Part shown: positions 42,116-50,125 of the stretch, in pieces
Layout of the letters: every line of letters begins with the position of its first letter
Numbering within the stretch: position 1 is the stretch's first letter
From: JACDAV01 sp964626755
GTDB lineage: Bacteria > Chloroflexota > Limnocylindria > Limnocylindrales > CSP1-4
Assembly: GCA_964626755.1 (NCBI GenBank)
Contig: CAZVGO010000045.1
Location: 5,547-69,546 of the forward strand
DNA: 64,000 nucleotides
Reading direction: 5' to 3'
The notes under the pieces: model-generated
The model's input: the letters and a program-made list of their open reading frames with translations, nothing else
Told to the model about the DNA's origin: nothing
Databases searched by the model: none
Program-made: the position numbers and the translations under genes

Positions 42116-42141
42116 CATCGAACACCTGTTCGGTCTAGCGT
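42112..42141 (+). promoter_or_regulatory. SOS promoter with LexA box between -35 and -10
   Basis: TTGACA (42112-42117, starting inside the dinB stop region) is followed by GAACACCTGTTC (42120-42131) and TAGCGT (42136-42141) at 18-base spacing. The box fills the spacer, so LexA would block RNA polymerase directly. The next gene downstream is the 90-residue ORF at 42216. Confidence 0.7.
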
Positions 42142-42153
42142 AGGGTCGCAATC

Positions 42154-42165
42154 GAACAAGTGTTC
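42154..42165. promoter_or_regulatory. Second LexA box
   Basis: GAACAAGTGTTC lies 34 bases after the first box, about three helical turns, near the expected transcript start. Paired boxes suggest tight repression of the 42216 gene. Confidence 0.65.
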
Positions 42166-42215
42166 TGTCGCTCGAGTGCCCGGCGACGCAGAGCTGTCCT
42201 CGAAAGGAGCCAGGA

Positions 42216-42488
42216 ATGGCGATGATCCGCGTCGCTCCCGTCCACGTCGAAGTCCGCACGGACTGGTTCGACGGACGTCCCCGTGAGGTCGCCTGGGGCG
42301 ATCGACGGCTGCCGGTGACCGCTCTCGCGGCCGTACGGGACGAGTCGTCCGCCTACCCTGTCGTCGTCGGTCCGCGGACGGTCTTCGAGGTCGAGACGCC
42401 GGAGGCCCGGCTCACCCTCAGTTATCGCCACCGCACGCGCCGGTGGACGATCGAGGGACTCGACGAGGGAGACCGCCGGCCGGTCTGA
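42216..42488 (+). CDS. SOS-controlled small protein, DUF6504-like
   Basis: An ATG with CGAAAGGAG about 8 bases upstream gives 90 residues. The chain is beta-rich: VHVEVRTDWFDGRPREVAWG, RLPVTALAAVRDE and RTVFEVETPEARLTLSYRHR, ending TRRWTIEGLDEGD. This layout (P-x-x-x-W-G-x-R opening, Y-x-x-x-x-x-x-W-x-(I/V) close) is like DUF6504 proteins found beside ImuB/Pol IV-type mutasomes; the assignment is from memory. With two LexA boxes upstream and dinB before it, a role in translesion synthesis is likely. A strong terminator follows. Confidence 0.7.
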   Translation: MAMIRVAPVHVEVRTDWFDGRPREVAWGDRRLPVTALAAVRDESSAYPVVVGPRTVFEVETPEARLTLSYRHRTRRWTIEGLDEGDRRPV

Positions 42489-42549
42489 GGTCGACGAATC
42501 CGCGCCGCGGAGCGTCCTCCGGCGTCCCGCGGCGACTCCTGTCGGTTCG

Positions 42550-42582
42550 CGGGGCGAGCGCGCCGGTACCGCGCTCGCCCCG
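42550..42582 (+). terminator. 13-bp GC-rich hairpin after the SOS gene
   Basis: GGGGCGAGCGCG (42551-42562) pairs perfectly with CGCGCTCGCCCC (42570-42581) around CCGGTAC, with one more C-G pair outside. No T-run is present, so termination may be Rho-aided. It isolates the SOS gene from the folate operon. Confidence 0.6.
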
Positions 42583-42632
42583 TGCCGACTCGCGGGGCGC
42601 TCCCGGCGCGTTCCCGGCGCCGGCGCGCCGCC

Positions 42633-42638
42633 TACAAT
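42633..42638 (+). promoter_or_regulatory. -10 element TACAAT for leaderless transcript
   Basis: TACAAT ends 6 bases before the ATG at 42645; it is the closest match to the -10 consensus among the leaderless promoters and should drive the whole folate operon. Confidence 0.6.
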
Positions 42639-42644
42639 CGCCGG

Positions 42645-43325
42645 ATGCAGCGCGCCCCGGATCGCTTCCGCGACCTCACGCTTGCCGACTTCGCCGATCG
42701 CCTCGCGTCCGCCGAGCCCGTTCCGGGGGGCGGGAGCGCGTCGGGAGTAGCGGCAAGTCTCGGCGCGGGCCTCGTGGCGATGGTCGCGGCGCTGTCGCAG
42801 GACCGTCCCAAGTACGCCGAGCACGCCGAGCTCCACGCAACCGCCCAGGAAGTCGGCCGGCGGCTGGCGGACCGGTTCCTCTTCCTTGCCGACGAGGACT
42901 CCGCCGCGTACTCCGCGTTCGCCGCAGCGCTGAAGCTCCCCCGCGAAACGCTGGCGGAGATAGAGGCCCGGACGGAGGCCCTCGCGGCGGCGGCGCGTCG
43001 CGCGTCGGAGGTCCCACTTGACTGCGTCGAGGCCTGCCTCGAGCTCGTCGGTATGGCCGAGGCCCTGGCCGGCCGGAGCAACCGGAACGCATCGAGCGAC
43101 CTGAACGTCGCCGCGCTCCTGGGCGAGGCGGCGGCGCGCGGCGCGGCCGCGAACGTCCTCGTCAACCTGCCGTCGATCGGCGACGACACGTTCGCGGGCG
43201 AGACGACCGTTCGCGTCGACGAGCTGCTCCACGAGATCGGCCGGCTCGCCGCCGCCACCCGCGCGGCAGTGGCGGCAGGCGTGGCCCGGGCGCCGGTCGA
43301 GCTCGCCGCCGCCGAAGCGGGCTGA
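42645..43325 (+). CDS. fchA: Formimidoyl-THF cyclodeaminase/methenyl-THF cyclohydrolase (FtcD-C/FchA family)
   Basis: The ATG gives 226 residues, the length of the stand-alone cyclodeaminase fold. Hallmarks are PVPGGGSASGVAASLGAGLV near residue 27, SKEDSAAY-like ADEDSAAYSAFAAALKLP near 83, and NRNASSDLNVAALLGEAAAR near 145. The family includes the C-terminal domain of FtcD (releases ammonia from 5-formimidoyl-THF) and FchA (interconverts methenyl- and formyl-THF). It is followed after 4 bases by folD and then fhs, so FchA activity is likely; cyclodeaminase use with ftcD (60254) is also possible. Confidence 0.85.
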   Translation: MQRAPDRFRDLTLADFADRLASAEPVPGGGSASGVAASLGAGLVAMVAALSQDRPKYAEHAELHATAQEVGRRLADRFLFLADEDSAAYSAFAAALKLPRETLAEIEARTEALAAAARRASEVPLDCVEACLELVGMAEALAGRSNRNASSDLNVAALLGEAAARGAAANVLVNLPSIGDDTFAGETTVRVDELLHEIGRLAAATRAAVAAGVARAPVELAAAEAG

Positions 43326-43329
43326 CACC

Positions 43330-44247
43330 GTGGTGCGAGGGAGCGGCGCTCGGATCCTCCAGGGAGGCCCGATCGCCACCGAGATCCGCGCCACCGTCAA
43401 GGACGAGGTGGCCGCCTTCCGCCGCCGGAACGGCTACGCGCCGGGCCTCGCCGTCGTGATCGTCGGACGGGACGCGCCGTCGATGGTCTACCTCCAGCAG
43501 ATCCTGCGGAGCTGCCGGAACGTCGGGATCGCCGGGCATCTCGTCGACGTCCCGGGCCGCGCGTCCGCCGCCGCGCTCCGGGCCCGGATCGAGGAGCTGA
43601 ACGACGACCCGCTCGTGTCCGGGATCATCGTCCAGATGCCGCTCCCGAAGCGGATCCCGCTGTCGACGGTCCTCGACGTCCTCGACCCGGCCAAGGACAT
43701 CGACGGCCTCCATCCGTTGAACGCCGGCCTGTTGACGCTCGGCTACGAGGGCTTCCTGCCGACGACCGCCCATGCCGCGGTCGAAATCCTCAAGCGGTCC
43801 GGGATCAAGATCGAGGGCAAGCGCGCCGTCGTCATCGGGCGGTCGAACGTCGTCGGCAAGCCGGCGAGCATCCTCCTTCTGCGCGAGCACGCCACGGTCA
43901 CGGTCTGCCACTCGCGGACCAGGGACCTGGCGTCCGTCGTCCGCTTGGCGGACATCGTCGTCGTCGCCGCCGGCAAGCCCGGCCTGGTCGATGGCTCGAT
44001 GCTCAGGCGTAACGCGGTCGTCGTGGACGTCGGCATCAACGTCGTCGGCGACCGGATCGTCGGCGACGTCGATTTCGAGAGCGCCCGGCAGGTCGCCTCG
44101 GCGATCACGCCGGTGCCCGGTGGGGTGGGGCCGGTGACGAACGCGCTGCTTCTGACCCACCTCCTCCGGGCCGCGAACGAGCAGGCCGAGAAGGCCCGGC
44201 GCGGCGGGCGGTCTCACGGGCTCCGCGCGGCGGGCAGCGGCGCGTGA
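43330..44247 (+). CDS. folD: Methylene-THF dehydrogenase (FolD) lacking the cyclohydrolase Lys
   Basis: A GTG start gives 305 residues. Family motifs are intact: APGLAVVIVG, GIIVQMPLP (Q in the folate site), KDIDGLHP (Asp), VVIGRSNVVGKP (NADP-binding) and TPVPGGVGP. The Y-V-x-x-K motif that supplies the catalytic Lys of cyclohydrolase (K54 in E. coli) reads YLQQI, so Lys is replaced by Ile58. Family knowledge says such forms keep the dehydrogenase but lose the cyclohydrolase activity. The FchA-like neighbour would supply the missing step. A 25-residue Gly/Arg tail is extra. Confidence 0.92.
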   Translation: MVRGSGARILQGGPIATEIRATVKDEVAAFRRRNGYAPGLAVVIVGRDAPSMVYLQQILRSCRNVGIAGHLVDVPGRASAAALRARIEELNDDPLVSGIIVQMPLPKRIPLSTVLDVLDPAKDIDGLHPLNAGLLTLGYEGFLPTTAHAAVEILKRSGIKIEGKRAVVIGRSNVVGKPASILLLREHATVTVCHSRTRDLASVVRLADIVVVAAGKPGLVDGSMLRRNAVVVDVGINVVGDRIVGDVDFESARQVASAITPVPGGVGPVTNALLLTHLLRAANEQAEKARRGGRSHGLRAAGSGA

Positions 44248-44254
44248 ACGCCCA

Positions 44255-45973
44255 ATGAGCGCGACGAAGCCGTTCCCTTCAGACCTCGAGATCGCCCGCT
44301 CGGTCAAGCCGCGGCCCATCCTCGAGGTCGCCGGCGAGCTGGGCCTGCGCGACGACGAGATCGAGCAGTACGGGCCGACGAAGGCGAAGATCAGCCTCGC
44401 GGCGATCCGCCGTCTCGAGGCGCTCAATCCGCGCGGCCGGTACGTCGTCGTCACGGCAATCACCCCGACTCCCCTCGGCGAGGGCAAGTCGACGACGACC
44501 GTGGGCCTCGCCCAGGGGCTCAATCGGATCGGCAAGCGCGCCGCGGTCGCGATCCGCCAGCCGAGCCTTGGTCCCGTGTTCGGGATCAAGGGCGGCGCGG
44601 CCGGCGGTGGCTACAGCCAGGTGATTCCGATGGAGGACTTCAACCTCCACCTGACCGGCGACGTCCACGCGATCGGGGCCGCGCACAACCTGGCGGCTGC
44701 ATTCCTCGACAACCATCTTCATCACGGCAATGCGTTGGGGATCGACCCGCTGGCCGTCCTCTGGCCGCGGGTTGTCGACATCAGCGACCGGGCAATCCGT
44801 CGGGCCGTGATCGGCTTGGGCGGCCGCGAGAACGGTGTCCCGCGCGAGACGGAGTGGCAGATCACGGTCGCGTCGGAGGTCATGGCGGTCCTCGCCCTCG
44901 CCAGCGACCTCGCCGACCTGCGGGCTCGCCTCGGGCGGATCGTCATGGCCACGACGACGGCTGGACAGCCCGTGACGGCGGAGGACCTGAAGGTGGCCGG
45001 CGCGATGACGGCGCTGCTCAAGGATGCCCTCAAGCCGAACCTCCTCCAGACACTCGAGGGCGGACCCGCGTTCGTCCATTGCGGCCCGTTCGCGAACATC
45101 GCCCACGGCAACAACTCCGTCCTCGCGGATCGGTTGGCGCTCGCGACGAACGAGATCGTCTGCACGGAGGCGGGCTTCGGAGCCGACATGGGGGCGGAGA
45201 AGTTCTTCGACATCAAGTGCCGCGCGTCCGGGCTTCGTCCGGACGGCGCGGTCGTCGTCGCGACGATCCGGGCGCTGAAGATGCACGGCGGCGTCGGGAA
45301 AATCGTCGCCGGCAAGCCGCTCGACCCCGCGCTCCTCGCCGAGAACGTCGATGCGGTCCGTGCCGGCGGCGCGAACCTCGCGAAGCAGATCGAGAACGTC
45401 CTCGCGTTCCACGTCCCCGTGGTCGTCGCGATCAACATGTACCCGACCGACACGCCCGCCGAGATCGCCGCGGTCCAGGAGGTGTCGCTCGCCGCCGGTG
45501 CGCGCGCCGCGGTCGTCTCGCGCCACTTCACCGACGGCGGCGCCGGCGCTGAGGACCTCGCCCGTGCCGTGTGGGACGCGACGAGCGAGGGCGCCCCGGA
45601 CTTCGCGCTGCTCTACCCGGACGACGCGACGCTCCTGGCGAAGATCGAGGCGATCGCCATCCGGATCTACGGCGCGAACGGCGTCGACGTCCTGCCGGCC
45701 GCGACGAAGGCACTCAAGCAATACGAGGCGATGGGGTTCGGACACCTGCCAATCTGCATGGCGAAGACCCAGTACTCGCTCAGCCACGATCCGGCCCTCA
45801 AGGGCCGCCCAACGGGCTTCCGGATCCCGATCCGCGAGGTCCACCTGTCGGCCGGGGCGGGCTTCGTCACCCCGCTCGTCGGCGAGATGCGGACGATGCC
45901 GGGGCTGCCGTCGAAGCCGGGCGGCGAAAACATCGACGTCGACGCCGAGGGGAATATCGTCGGCCTGTTCTAA
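44255..45973 (+). CDS. fhs: Formate-tetrahydrofolate ligase
   Basis: The ATG gives 572 residues, the family's length. It joins formate to THF with ATP, making 10-formyl-THF. The P-loop is TPTPLGEGKSTTTVGL (about residues 70-85). Other hallmarks are QPSLGPVFGIKGGAAGGGYS, PMEDFNLHLTGDVHAIGAAH, and AGFGADMGAEKFFDIKCR. It is 7 bases after folD, completing the formate to methylene-THF route (Fhs, FchA, FolD). The substrate may come from formate or from the FtcD histidine branch. Confidence 0.95.
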   Translation: MSATKPFPSDLEIARSVKPRPILEVAGELGLRDDEIEQYGPTKAKISLAAIRRLEALNPRGRYVVVTAITPTPLGEGKSTTTVGLAQGLNRIGKRAAVAIRQPSLGPVFGIKGGAAGGGYSQVIPMEDFNLHLTGDVHAIGAAHNLAAAFLDNHLHHGNALGIDPLAVLWPRVVDISDRAIRRAVIGLGGRENGVPRETEWQITVASEVMAVLALASDLADLRARLGRIVMATTTAGQPVTAEDLKVAGAMTALLKDALKPNLLQTLEGGPAFVHCGPFANIAHGNNSVLADRLALATNEIVCTEAGFGADMGAEKFFDIKCRASGLRPDGAVVVATIRALKMHGGVGKIVAGKPLDPALLAENVDAVRAGGANLAKQIENVLAFHVPVVVAINMYPTDTPAEIAAVQEVSLAAGARAAVVSRHFTDGGAGAEDLARAVWDATSEGAPDFALLYPDDATLLAKIEAIAIRIYGANGVDVLPAATKALKQYEAMGFGHLPICMAKTQYSLSHDPALKGRPTGFRIPIREVHLSAGAGFVTPLVGEMRTMPGLPSKPGGENIDVDAEGNIVGLF

Positions 45974-46008
45974 TCCAGGGTCAGATCTCGGACACGAGGA
46001 AACCTGCC

Positions 46009-46467
46009 ATGAAGGACACAAAGAAGTCCCCCAGGAGCACCACCGCAACCGGCAAGACGTCCAGGAGATTCTCGGACGAGGAACGAGACGCGATGAAGGA
46101 GCGCGCCAAGGAGCTGAAGGCGGCCACGGGCAGCGCGGACGCGGAAAAGGCCGTTCTCGCGAAGATCGCCGAGATGCCTGAACCGGATCGCGTCATCGCC
46201 AAGCGGCTCCATGCCCTCATCAAGGCCAGCGCCCCAGCCCTGTCGCCGAGAACCTGGTACGGGATGCCCGCGTATGCCAAGGACGGCAAGGTCGTCTGCT
46301 TCTTTACGAGCGCGGACAAGTTCAAGTCGAGGTACGCGACGTTCGGCTTCAGCGACGACGCGAACCTCGACGAAGGCACCATGTGGCCGACCTCCTTCGC
46401 GCTGACGAAGTTGACCGCCGCCGACGAGGCAAGGATCGGCGCGCTCGTGAAGAAAGCGGTGCGCTGA
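46009..46467 (+). CDS. DUF1801/YdhG-like protein
   Basis: The ATG gives 152 residues. A charged helical N-terminus (RFSDEERDAMKERAKELKAA) precedes the DUF1801 core: MPEPDRVIAKRLHALIKASA, LSPRTWYGMPAYAKDGKVVC, and SRYATFGFSDDANLDEGTMW. The 'W-Y-G-M-P-A-Y' turn and the C-terminal helix are typical of YdhG/DUF1801 and related frataxin-like folds. Thought to bind metal or small ligands; role unknown. It lies 35 bases after fhs and may share the operon. Confidence 0.75.
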   Translation: MKDTKKSPRSTTATGKTSRRFSDEERDAMKERAKELKAATGSADAEKAVLAKIAEMPEPDRVIAKRLHALIKASAPALSPRTWYGMPAYAKDGKVVCFFTSADKFKSRYATFGFSDDANLDEGTMWPTSFALTKLTAADEARIGALVKKAVR

Positions 46468-46542
46468 GGCTCGACGTCGCCACCCGGCGCCGCGCGTCGG
46501 ATGCCCGACCGCAGGAGGTCCGGCCCGGAGGTCAGGAGCCGG

Positions 46543-46722
46543 TCAGGCGCGCGCGGCGGCCGCCGCGACGACGAAGCACGCAGCGACGAGGAGCCCGAGG
46601 AGGATCCCCACCGCGGCGGCAGTCCAGGCGCGGGTGTCGACCGGTCCCGGCCTCAGCGTCGCGTGCGGATCGTGCTCGATGACCACGGCTTCTTCCGCCG
46701 CGGGGTGATGAGGGTCGGTCAT
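46543..46722 (-). CDS. 59-residue single-pass membrane protein
   Basis: An ATG at 46722 gives a product with an acidic/His N-terminus (MTDPHHPAAEEAVVIEHDP), a Pro-rich turn and one membrane segment (WTAAAVGILLGLLVAACFVV) with an Ala-rich C-terminus. Codon use fits the window. It is divergent from the MFS gene at 46785, whose -10 (46773-46778) lies between them. The N-terminus would be outside or cytoplasmic depending on insertion. Function unknown. Confidence 0.55.
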   Translation of the reverse strand: MTDPHHPAAEEAVVIEHDPHATLRPGPVDTRAWTAAAVGILLGLLVAACFVVAAAAARA

Positions 46723-46772
46723 GCGGGCTGCTACCTCCGCGCGGATTCTCCCACGCCGGCCGGGGCCCCGCG

Positions 46773-46778
46773 TAGATT
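46773..46778 (+). promoter_or_regulatory. -10 element TAGATT for leaderless transcript
   Basis: TAGATT ends 6 bases before the GTG at 46785 and supports that start of the MFS gene. Confidence 0.55.
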
Positions 46779-46784
46779 CTGCGG

Positions 46785-48023
46785 GTGAGTCTCGGACTGA
46801 GCCGCGACGGCCGGCTGCTGTTCGCCGCCCGCATCGCGCGGATGTTCGGCTACGGCTCGATCGCCGTCATCCTCGTGCTCTACCTGGCCCGGCTCGGTCT
46901 CGACGGCGTGGCGATCGGGCTGGTCCTGAGCCTGACGCTCGCCGGCGACACGCTGATCAGCCTGTGGCTCACGACCCACGCCGACCGGCTCGGGCGGCGC
47001 CGGATCCTCCTCATCGGCGCGGTCCTCATGGCGATCGCGGGTGTCGTCTTCGCGGCCACGGACGCCTTTGCCCTGCTCCTCGTCGCCGCGACGATCGGGG
47101 TCATCAGCCCATCCGGTCACGAGGTGGGCCCGTTCCTCGCGGTCGAGCAGGCATCGCTCAGCCAGACGATCGTGGACCGGCGCCGGACGCACGTGTTCGC
47201 CTGGTACAACCTCGCCGGCTCGGTCGCCGCGGCGGTCGGGGCACTCGCGGCGGGGCTGATCGTGACCGCGGCCGAGGCCGCTGGATTCGACGACCTCGCC
47301 GGGTACCGGTTCGTGATGCTCGTCTACGCGGCCATCGGCGTCGCCATCGCCGCGCTGTTCAGCCGCGTCTCGGCGGCGGTCGAGGTGTCCGCCCCGGCCG
47401 ACACGACGGTCGCCCGCCGGCTCGGGCTCCACCGGTCGCGGAACACGGTCCTCGGTCTCTCCGGCCTCTTCGCGATCGATGCCTTCGCCGGTGGCCTGGT
47501 CATGCAGAGCATCCTGGCCTTCTGGTTCCACCAGACGTACGGCGTGTCCGAGGCTCTCCTCGGGGGGATCTTCTTCGCGGCCAACCTGCTGGCCGCCGCC
47601 TCTGCCCTTGCGGCGGCCCGGATCGCGGCCCGGATCGGCCTCATCAACACGATGGTCTTCACCCACCTGCCGTCGAACGTCCTGCTGATCCTCGTCCCGC
47701 TGATGCCGAGCCTGCCGCTGGCGATCGCCGTCCTGCTGGCGCGGTTCAGCATCAGCCAGATGGACGTCCCGACCCGGCAGAGCTACACGATCGCGGTGGT
47801 CGCGCCGGACGAGCGGTCGGCCGCCGCCGGGGTGACCGGGATCGCCCGGTCGATCGGTGCGGCGCTGAGCGCGAACCTGGCCGGCCCGCTCGTTGCCACA
47901 CCGGCCCTGGCCGCGCTGCCGTTCTTCATCGGCGGCGGGCTGAAGATCGTCTACGACCTGCTGCTCTGGGTCGCGTTCAAGGCCCGGCCGGCGCCCGAGG
48001 AGATAGCTCGCGACGCTCATTGA
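46785..48023 (+). CDS. MFS transporter
   Basis: A GTG start, fixed by the -10 spacing, gives 412 residues with 12 membrane segments. The loop 2-3 signature is ADRLGRRRILLIGA; later loops carry EQASLSQTIVDRRRTHVFAW and LLARFSISQMDVPTRQSYTI. The latter (D-x-P-x-R-x-x-x) is common in multidrug or nucleoside-type MFS proteins in Actinobacteria and Chloroflexota. No C-terminal regulatory domain, unlike the MFS gene at 30998. Substrate unknown. Confidence 0.85.
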   Translation: MSLGLSRDGRLLFAARIARMFGYGSIAVILVLYLARLGLDGVAIGLVLSLTLAGDTLISLWLTTHADRLGRRRILLIGAVLMAIAGVVFAATDAFALLLVAATIGVISPSGHEVGPFLAVEQASLSQTIVDRRRTHVFAWYNLAGSVAAAVGALAAGLIVTAAEAAGFDDLAGYRFVMLVYAAIGVAIAALFSRVSAAVEVSAPADTTVARRLGLHRSRNTVLGLSGLFAIDAFAGGLVMQSILAFWFHQTYGVSEALLGGIFFAANLLAAASALAAARIAARIGLINTMVFTHLPSNVLLILVPLMPSLPLAIAVLLARFSISQMDVPTRQSYTIAVVAPDERSAAAGVTGIARSIGAALSANLAGPLVATPALAALPFFIGGGLKIVYDLLLWVAFKARPAPEEIARDAH

Positions 48024-48101
48024 TGACCCGGCGTCGTCTCCCCATTAGGGACCGCGCGGACTCGTCGTCGGGACGGTGCGGGTACGATCAAGCCAACAGC
48101 C

Positions 48102-48401
48102 GTGACCTATTCGATCACCCACCGAAATGGATCGATGGAAGCCGACCCGCGCTCGAGTGCCCTCGACGCGCTCGTCGCGGAGCTTGACGGCGCAGACCGC
48201 GAACAGCCCGACGTGGCCGTGTCCCACCAGACTGGATGGACGCTCTCCGCCTTTGCCAGCGGCCGACTGATCTACGAGAACGCCGAGGATGACAACACTC
48301 CACGGCGTGAAATGGTCGTCGAGCGGACCGTGCTGCGCGAGCTATTTGGCGCTCTTGCCGAGGGCGATTTCCGACGGCTGGAGTCGCAGGACTGGCGATG
48401 A
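48102..48401 (+). CDS. Hypothetical small protein
   Basis: A GTG at 48102 gives 99 residues, or an ATG at 48135 gives 88. The product has DADAVSHQTGWTLSAF-like beta strands and a helical end (VVERTVLRELFGALAEGDFR). TACGAT at 48083-48088 is a possible -10, 13 bases before the GTG. It is soluble, with no motif that fixes a family. It is followed by two further small genes with their own leaderless promoters, so the three may be separately expressed. Confidence 0.5.
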   Translation: MTYSITHRNGSMEADPRSSALDALVAELDGADREQPDVAVSHQTGWTLSAFASGRLIYENAEDDNTPRREMVVERTVLRELFGALAEGDFRRLESQDWR

Positions 48402-48444
48402 CGAGTCGGGGACATTCACGCACGCTGAGTGAGTTCCCGGCGAC

Positions 48445-48450
48445 TACCCT
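48445..48450 (+). promoter_or_regulatory. -10 element TACCCT for leaderless transcript
   Basis: TACCCT ends 6 bases before the GTG at 48457. Confidence 0.5.
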
Positions 48451-48456
48451 TGGCGA

Positions 48457-48888
48457 GTGGCGACTTCCTACCTCCTTGACCCGGAGGTGCCCGGCGGGCT
48501 TGGTCAACGAACCGACCTAGAGCCACGCGCGAACGGATATCCAGTGGTGAAGCACCTTCATTTCGAGTTCGCCGGATGGCTCGGAGACGACTTGATTACG
48601 ACTCACCCCGTCTACCTGGTCACGACTGCGCTCGCGTCGGCGCTTCGCAACTCCGGTCTGTCGGGCTTCATCCTGACCGCCGATCTAGACGTGACCTCCG
48701 ACGAGCAGCTGTTGGATCTCGAACCCGGCTGGCGGCCCCCATCAGTGGAGTGGCTTAGGGTGAGCGGTGCGCCTGGGATCGATGACTTCGGCCTGACCGA
48801 GCATGCCAAGTTGGTGGTGTCGTCTGCCGCCTTGGCCATCCTTCGGCGGCACCGCATGGACCACTGCGGAGTTCGCGTATTCGGGTGA
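48457..48888 (+). CDS. Hypothetical protein, possible immunity-type fold
   Basis: The GTG, fixed by the -10, gives 143 residues. The chain is mixed alpha/beta: KHLHFEFAGWLGDDLITTHP, LASALRNSGLSGFILTADLD and SDEQLLDLEPGWRPPSVEWL, ending KLVVSSAALAILRRHRMDHC. The layout recalls immunity proteins of polymorphic toxin systems (Imm families), but no toxin gene lies nearby, so this is weak. No signal peptide. Function unknown. Confidence 0.5.
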   Translation: MATSYLLDPEVPGGLGQRTDLEPRANGYPVVKHLHFEFAGWLGDDLITTHPVYLVTTALASALRNSGLSGFILTADLDVTSDEQLLDLEPGWRPPSVEWLRVSGAPGIDDFGLTEHAKLVVSSAALAILRRHRMDHCGVRVFG

Positions 48889-48919
48889 CATTGCCGAACG
48901 CTCGGTGATCACAGCGTTG

Positions 48920-48925
48920 TACCGT
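48920..48925 (+). promoter_or_regulatory. -10 element TACCGT for leaderless transcript
   Basis: TACCGT ends 6 bases before the ATG at 48932. Confidence 0.5.
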
Positions 48926-48931
48926 GAGGAC

Positions 48932-49318
48932 ATGGATCGCGGCGATAGTTCGGCCGTCCCCGACGACGTCGTCTTGATCGCTCTCGGAACGCCCGGTCAG
49001 TCACTGACCGTCCGGCTGACGGGCCCGACAGCGCCTAAAGCCATCATCGCGACCGAGCGCGCATGGCGGAACGCGAGGATCGAGATTGATGCTGCCCCCT
49101 TCTCGGGTGTCATTCAGACGGTGCTGACCTCGAGTGACTTGGAGCAGTACCGAGCGGCGATGGAGAGTCTCGCCGCGACTGGTCACGCGGTTATCGGGGG
49201 AGACCGCGGACCGAGGATCGAACTGAACCGAGACGGCTCCGTCATCGAAGTGTCGGTCAGCCCGAGCGGCGACGACCCCTGGCCTATCATCCGTTACCTG
49301 GTCTTTCCCTTGAGCTGA
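48932..49318 (+). CDS. Hypothetical beta-rich protein
   Basis: The ATG gives 128 residues; a longer frame from 48803 overlaps the previous gene and is not used. Strands include PDDVVLIALGTPGQSLTVRL, RAWRNARIEIDAAPFSGVIQ and RGPRIELNRDGSVIEVSVSP, with a helix SSDLEQYRAAMESLAATG between. This sandwich order is like the DUF5959/DUF6228 group of actinobacterial proteins, from memory only. It is soluble; role unknown. Confidence 0.5.
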   Translation: MDRGDSSAVPDDVVLIALGTPGQSLTVRLTGPTAPKAIIATERAWRNARIEIDAAPFSGVIQTVLTSSDLEQYRAAMESLAATGHAVIGGDRGPRIELNRDGSVIEVSVSPSGDDPWPIIRYLVFPLS

Positions 49319-49437
49319 CAAAGGGCACGCCGCCTAAGGACATCTACGCACGCAGGCCGACGCAGGCCCAGCACCCCGACGAAGTACATCACCCCTGCGA
49401 TGGCCAGGATGAGGCGTGGCTCCATGGCCGCCCCGGT

Positions 49438-50106
49438 TCAGGCGGTGCGCCGCCGACGCGGGCGAATGATGCGCAGCCAGATCCAGGCGACGACGATGAC
49501 CAACAGGATCGCGATCACCGCGTACTCGAACTGCTTGATGATCCCGCCGATCGTTTCCCAGTTTGCCCCGAGCTGCTGCCCCGCGAACACGAGCATGAAC
49601 GTCCACGGCAGCGACCCGAGGGCCGTCCAGACGATGAACGGCCCCAACCGCATCCGGGCGACACCGGCCGCGAACGACACGAGCGAGCGGATGACCGGCA
49701 CCATCCGGCCGAAGAACGCGGCCTTCGTTCCGTGCCGGGCGAAGAACGCGTCGGTCCGGTCGAGGTCCGCGGGGGCGATCCCCAGGTAGCGGCCCCAGCG
49801 CTCGATGATCGGCCGGCCACCGTAGTAGCCGATCGCGTACGCGACGAGCGCGCCGACCGTCGCTCCGAGCGTCCCGGCGAGCGTGACCAGCACGAGGTTC
49901 CACGGCTGGCCCGTCAGCGGCTCAATGCTGGTCCCCTCCCCGACGAGGAAGCCGGCGAACGGCAGGACGAGCTCCGATGGGATCGGGATGATGACGCTCT
50001 CGATCGCCACCCAGAGGGCGACTCCGAGGTACCCGACCGCGTTGTAGACGTCCGTCACGAGCGCGCGGACGGGCCCGTTCAGGAAGTCGAACACGACGGC
50101 CAGCAT
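49438..50106 (-). CDS. DedA-family membrane protein
   Basis: The 222-residue protein has about five membrane segments and the DedA core: ALWVAIESVIIPIPSELVLP, GYYGGRPIIERWGRYLGI, FFARHGTKAAFFGRMVPVIR and GSLPWTFMLVFAGQQLGANW. Conserved Glu in E-S-x-x-x-P-x-P and Arg in F-x-x-R-x-x-P-x-x-R are present. DedA/DTT proteins flip or transport lipid carriers such as undecaprenyl phosphate. A basic tail (RPRRRRTA) ends it. Divergent from hutH with 19 bases between starts. Confidence 0.88.
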   Translation of the reverse strand: MLAVVFDFLNGPVRALVTDVYNAVGYLGVALWVAIESVIIPIPSELVLPFAGFLVGEGTSIEPLTGQPWNLVLVTLAGTLGATVGALVAYAIGYYGGRPIIERWGRYLGIAPADLDRTDAFFARHGTKAAFFGRMVPVIRSLVSFAAGVARMRLGPFIVWTALGSLPWTFMLVFAGQQLGANWETIGGIIKQFEYAVIAILLVIVVAWIWLRIIRPRRRRTA

Positions 50107-50113
50107 AGCCGAC

Positions 50114-50119
50114 TATCCT
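50114..50119 (+). promoter_or_regulatory. -10 element TATCCT for leaderless transcript
   Basis: TATCCT ends 6 bases before the GTG at 50126, in the 19-base gap shared with the divergent dedA gene. Confidence 0.55.
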
Positions 50120-50125
50120 CGGCGG

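Noticed and set aside
43162..46048. Long minus-strand frames opposite folD and fhs
   Set aside because: Charged, low-complexity complements of well-recognised genes; no ribosome site or motif.
49294..49425. Minus-strand 43-codon ORF with one hydrophobic stretch after dedA
   Set aside because: It overlaps the end of the gene at 48932 and has only weak support; not annotated.
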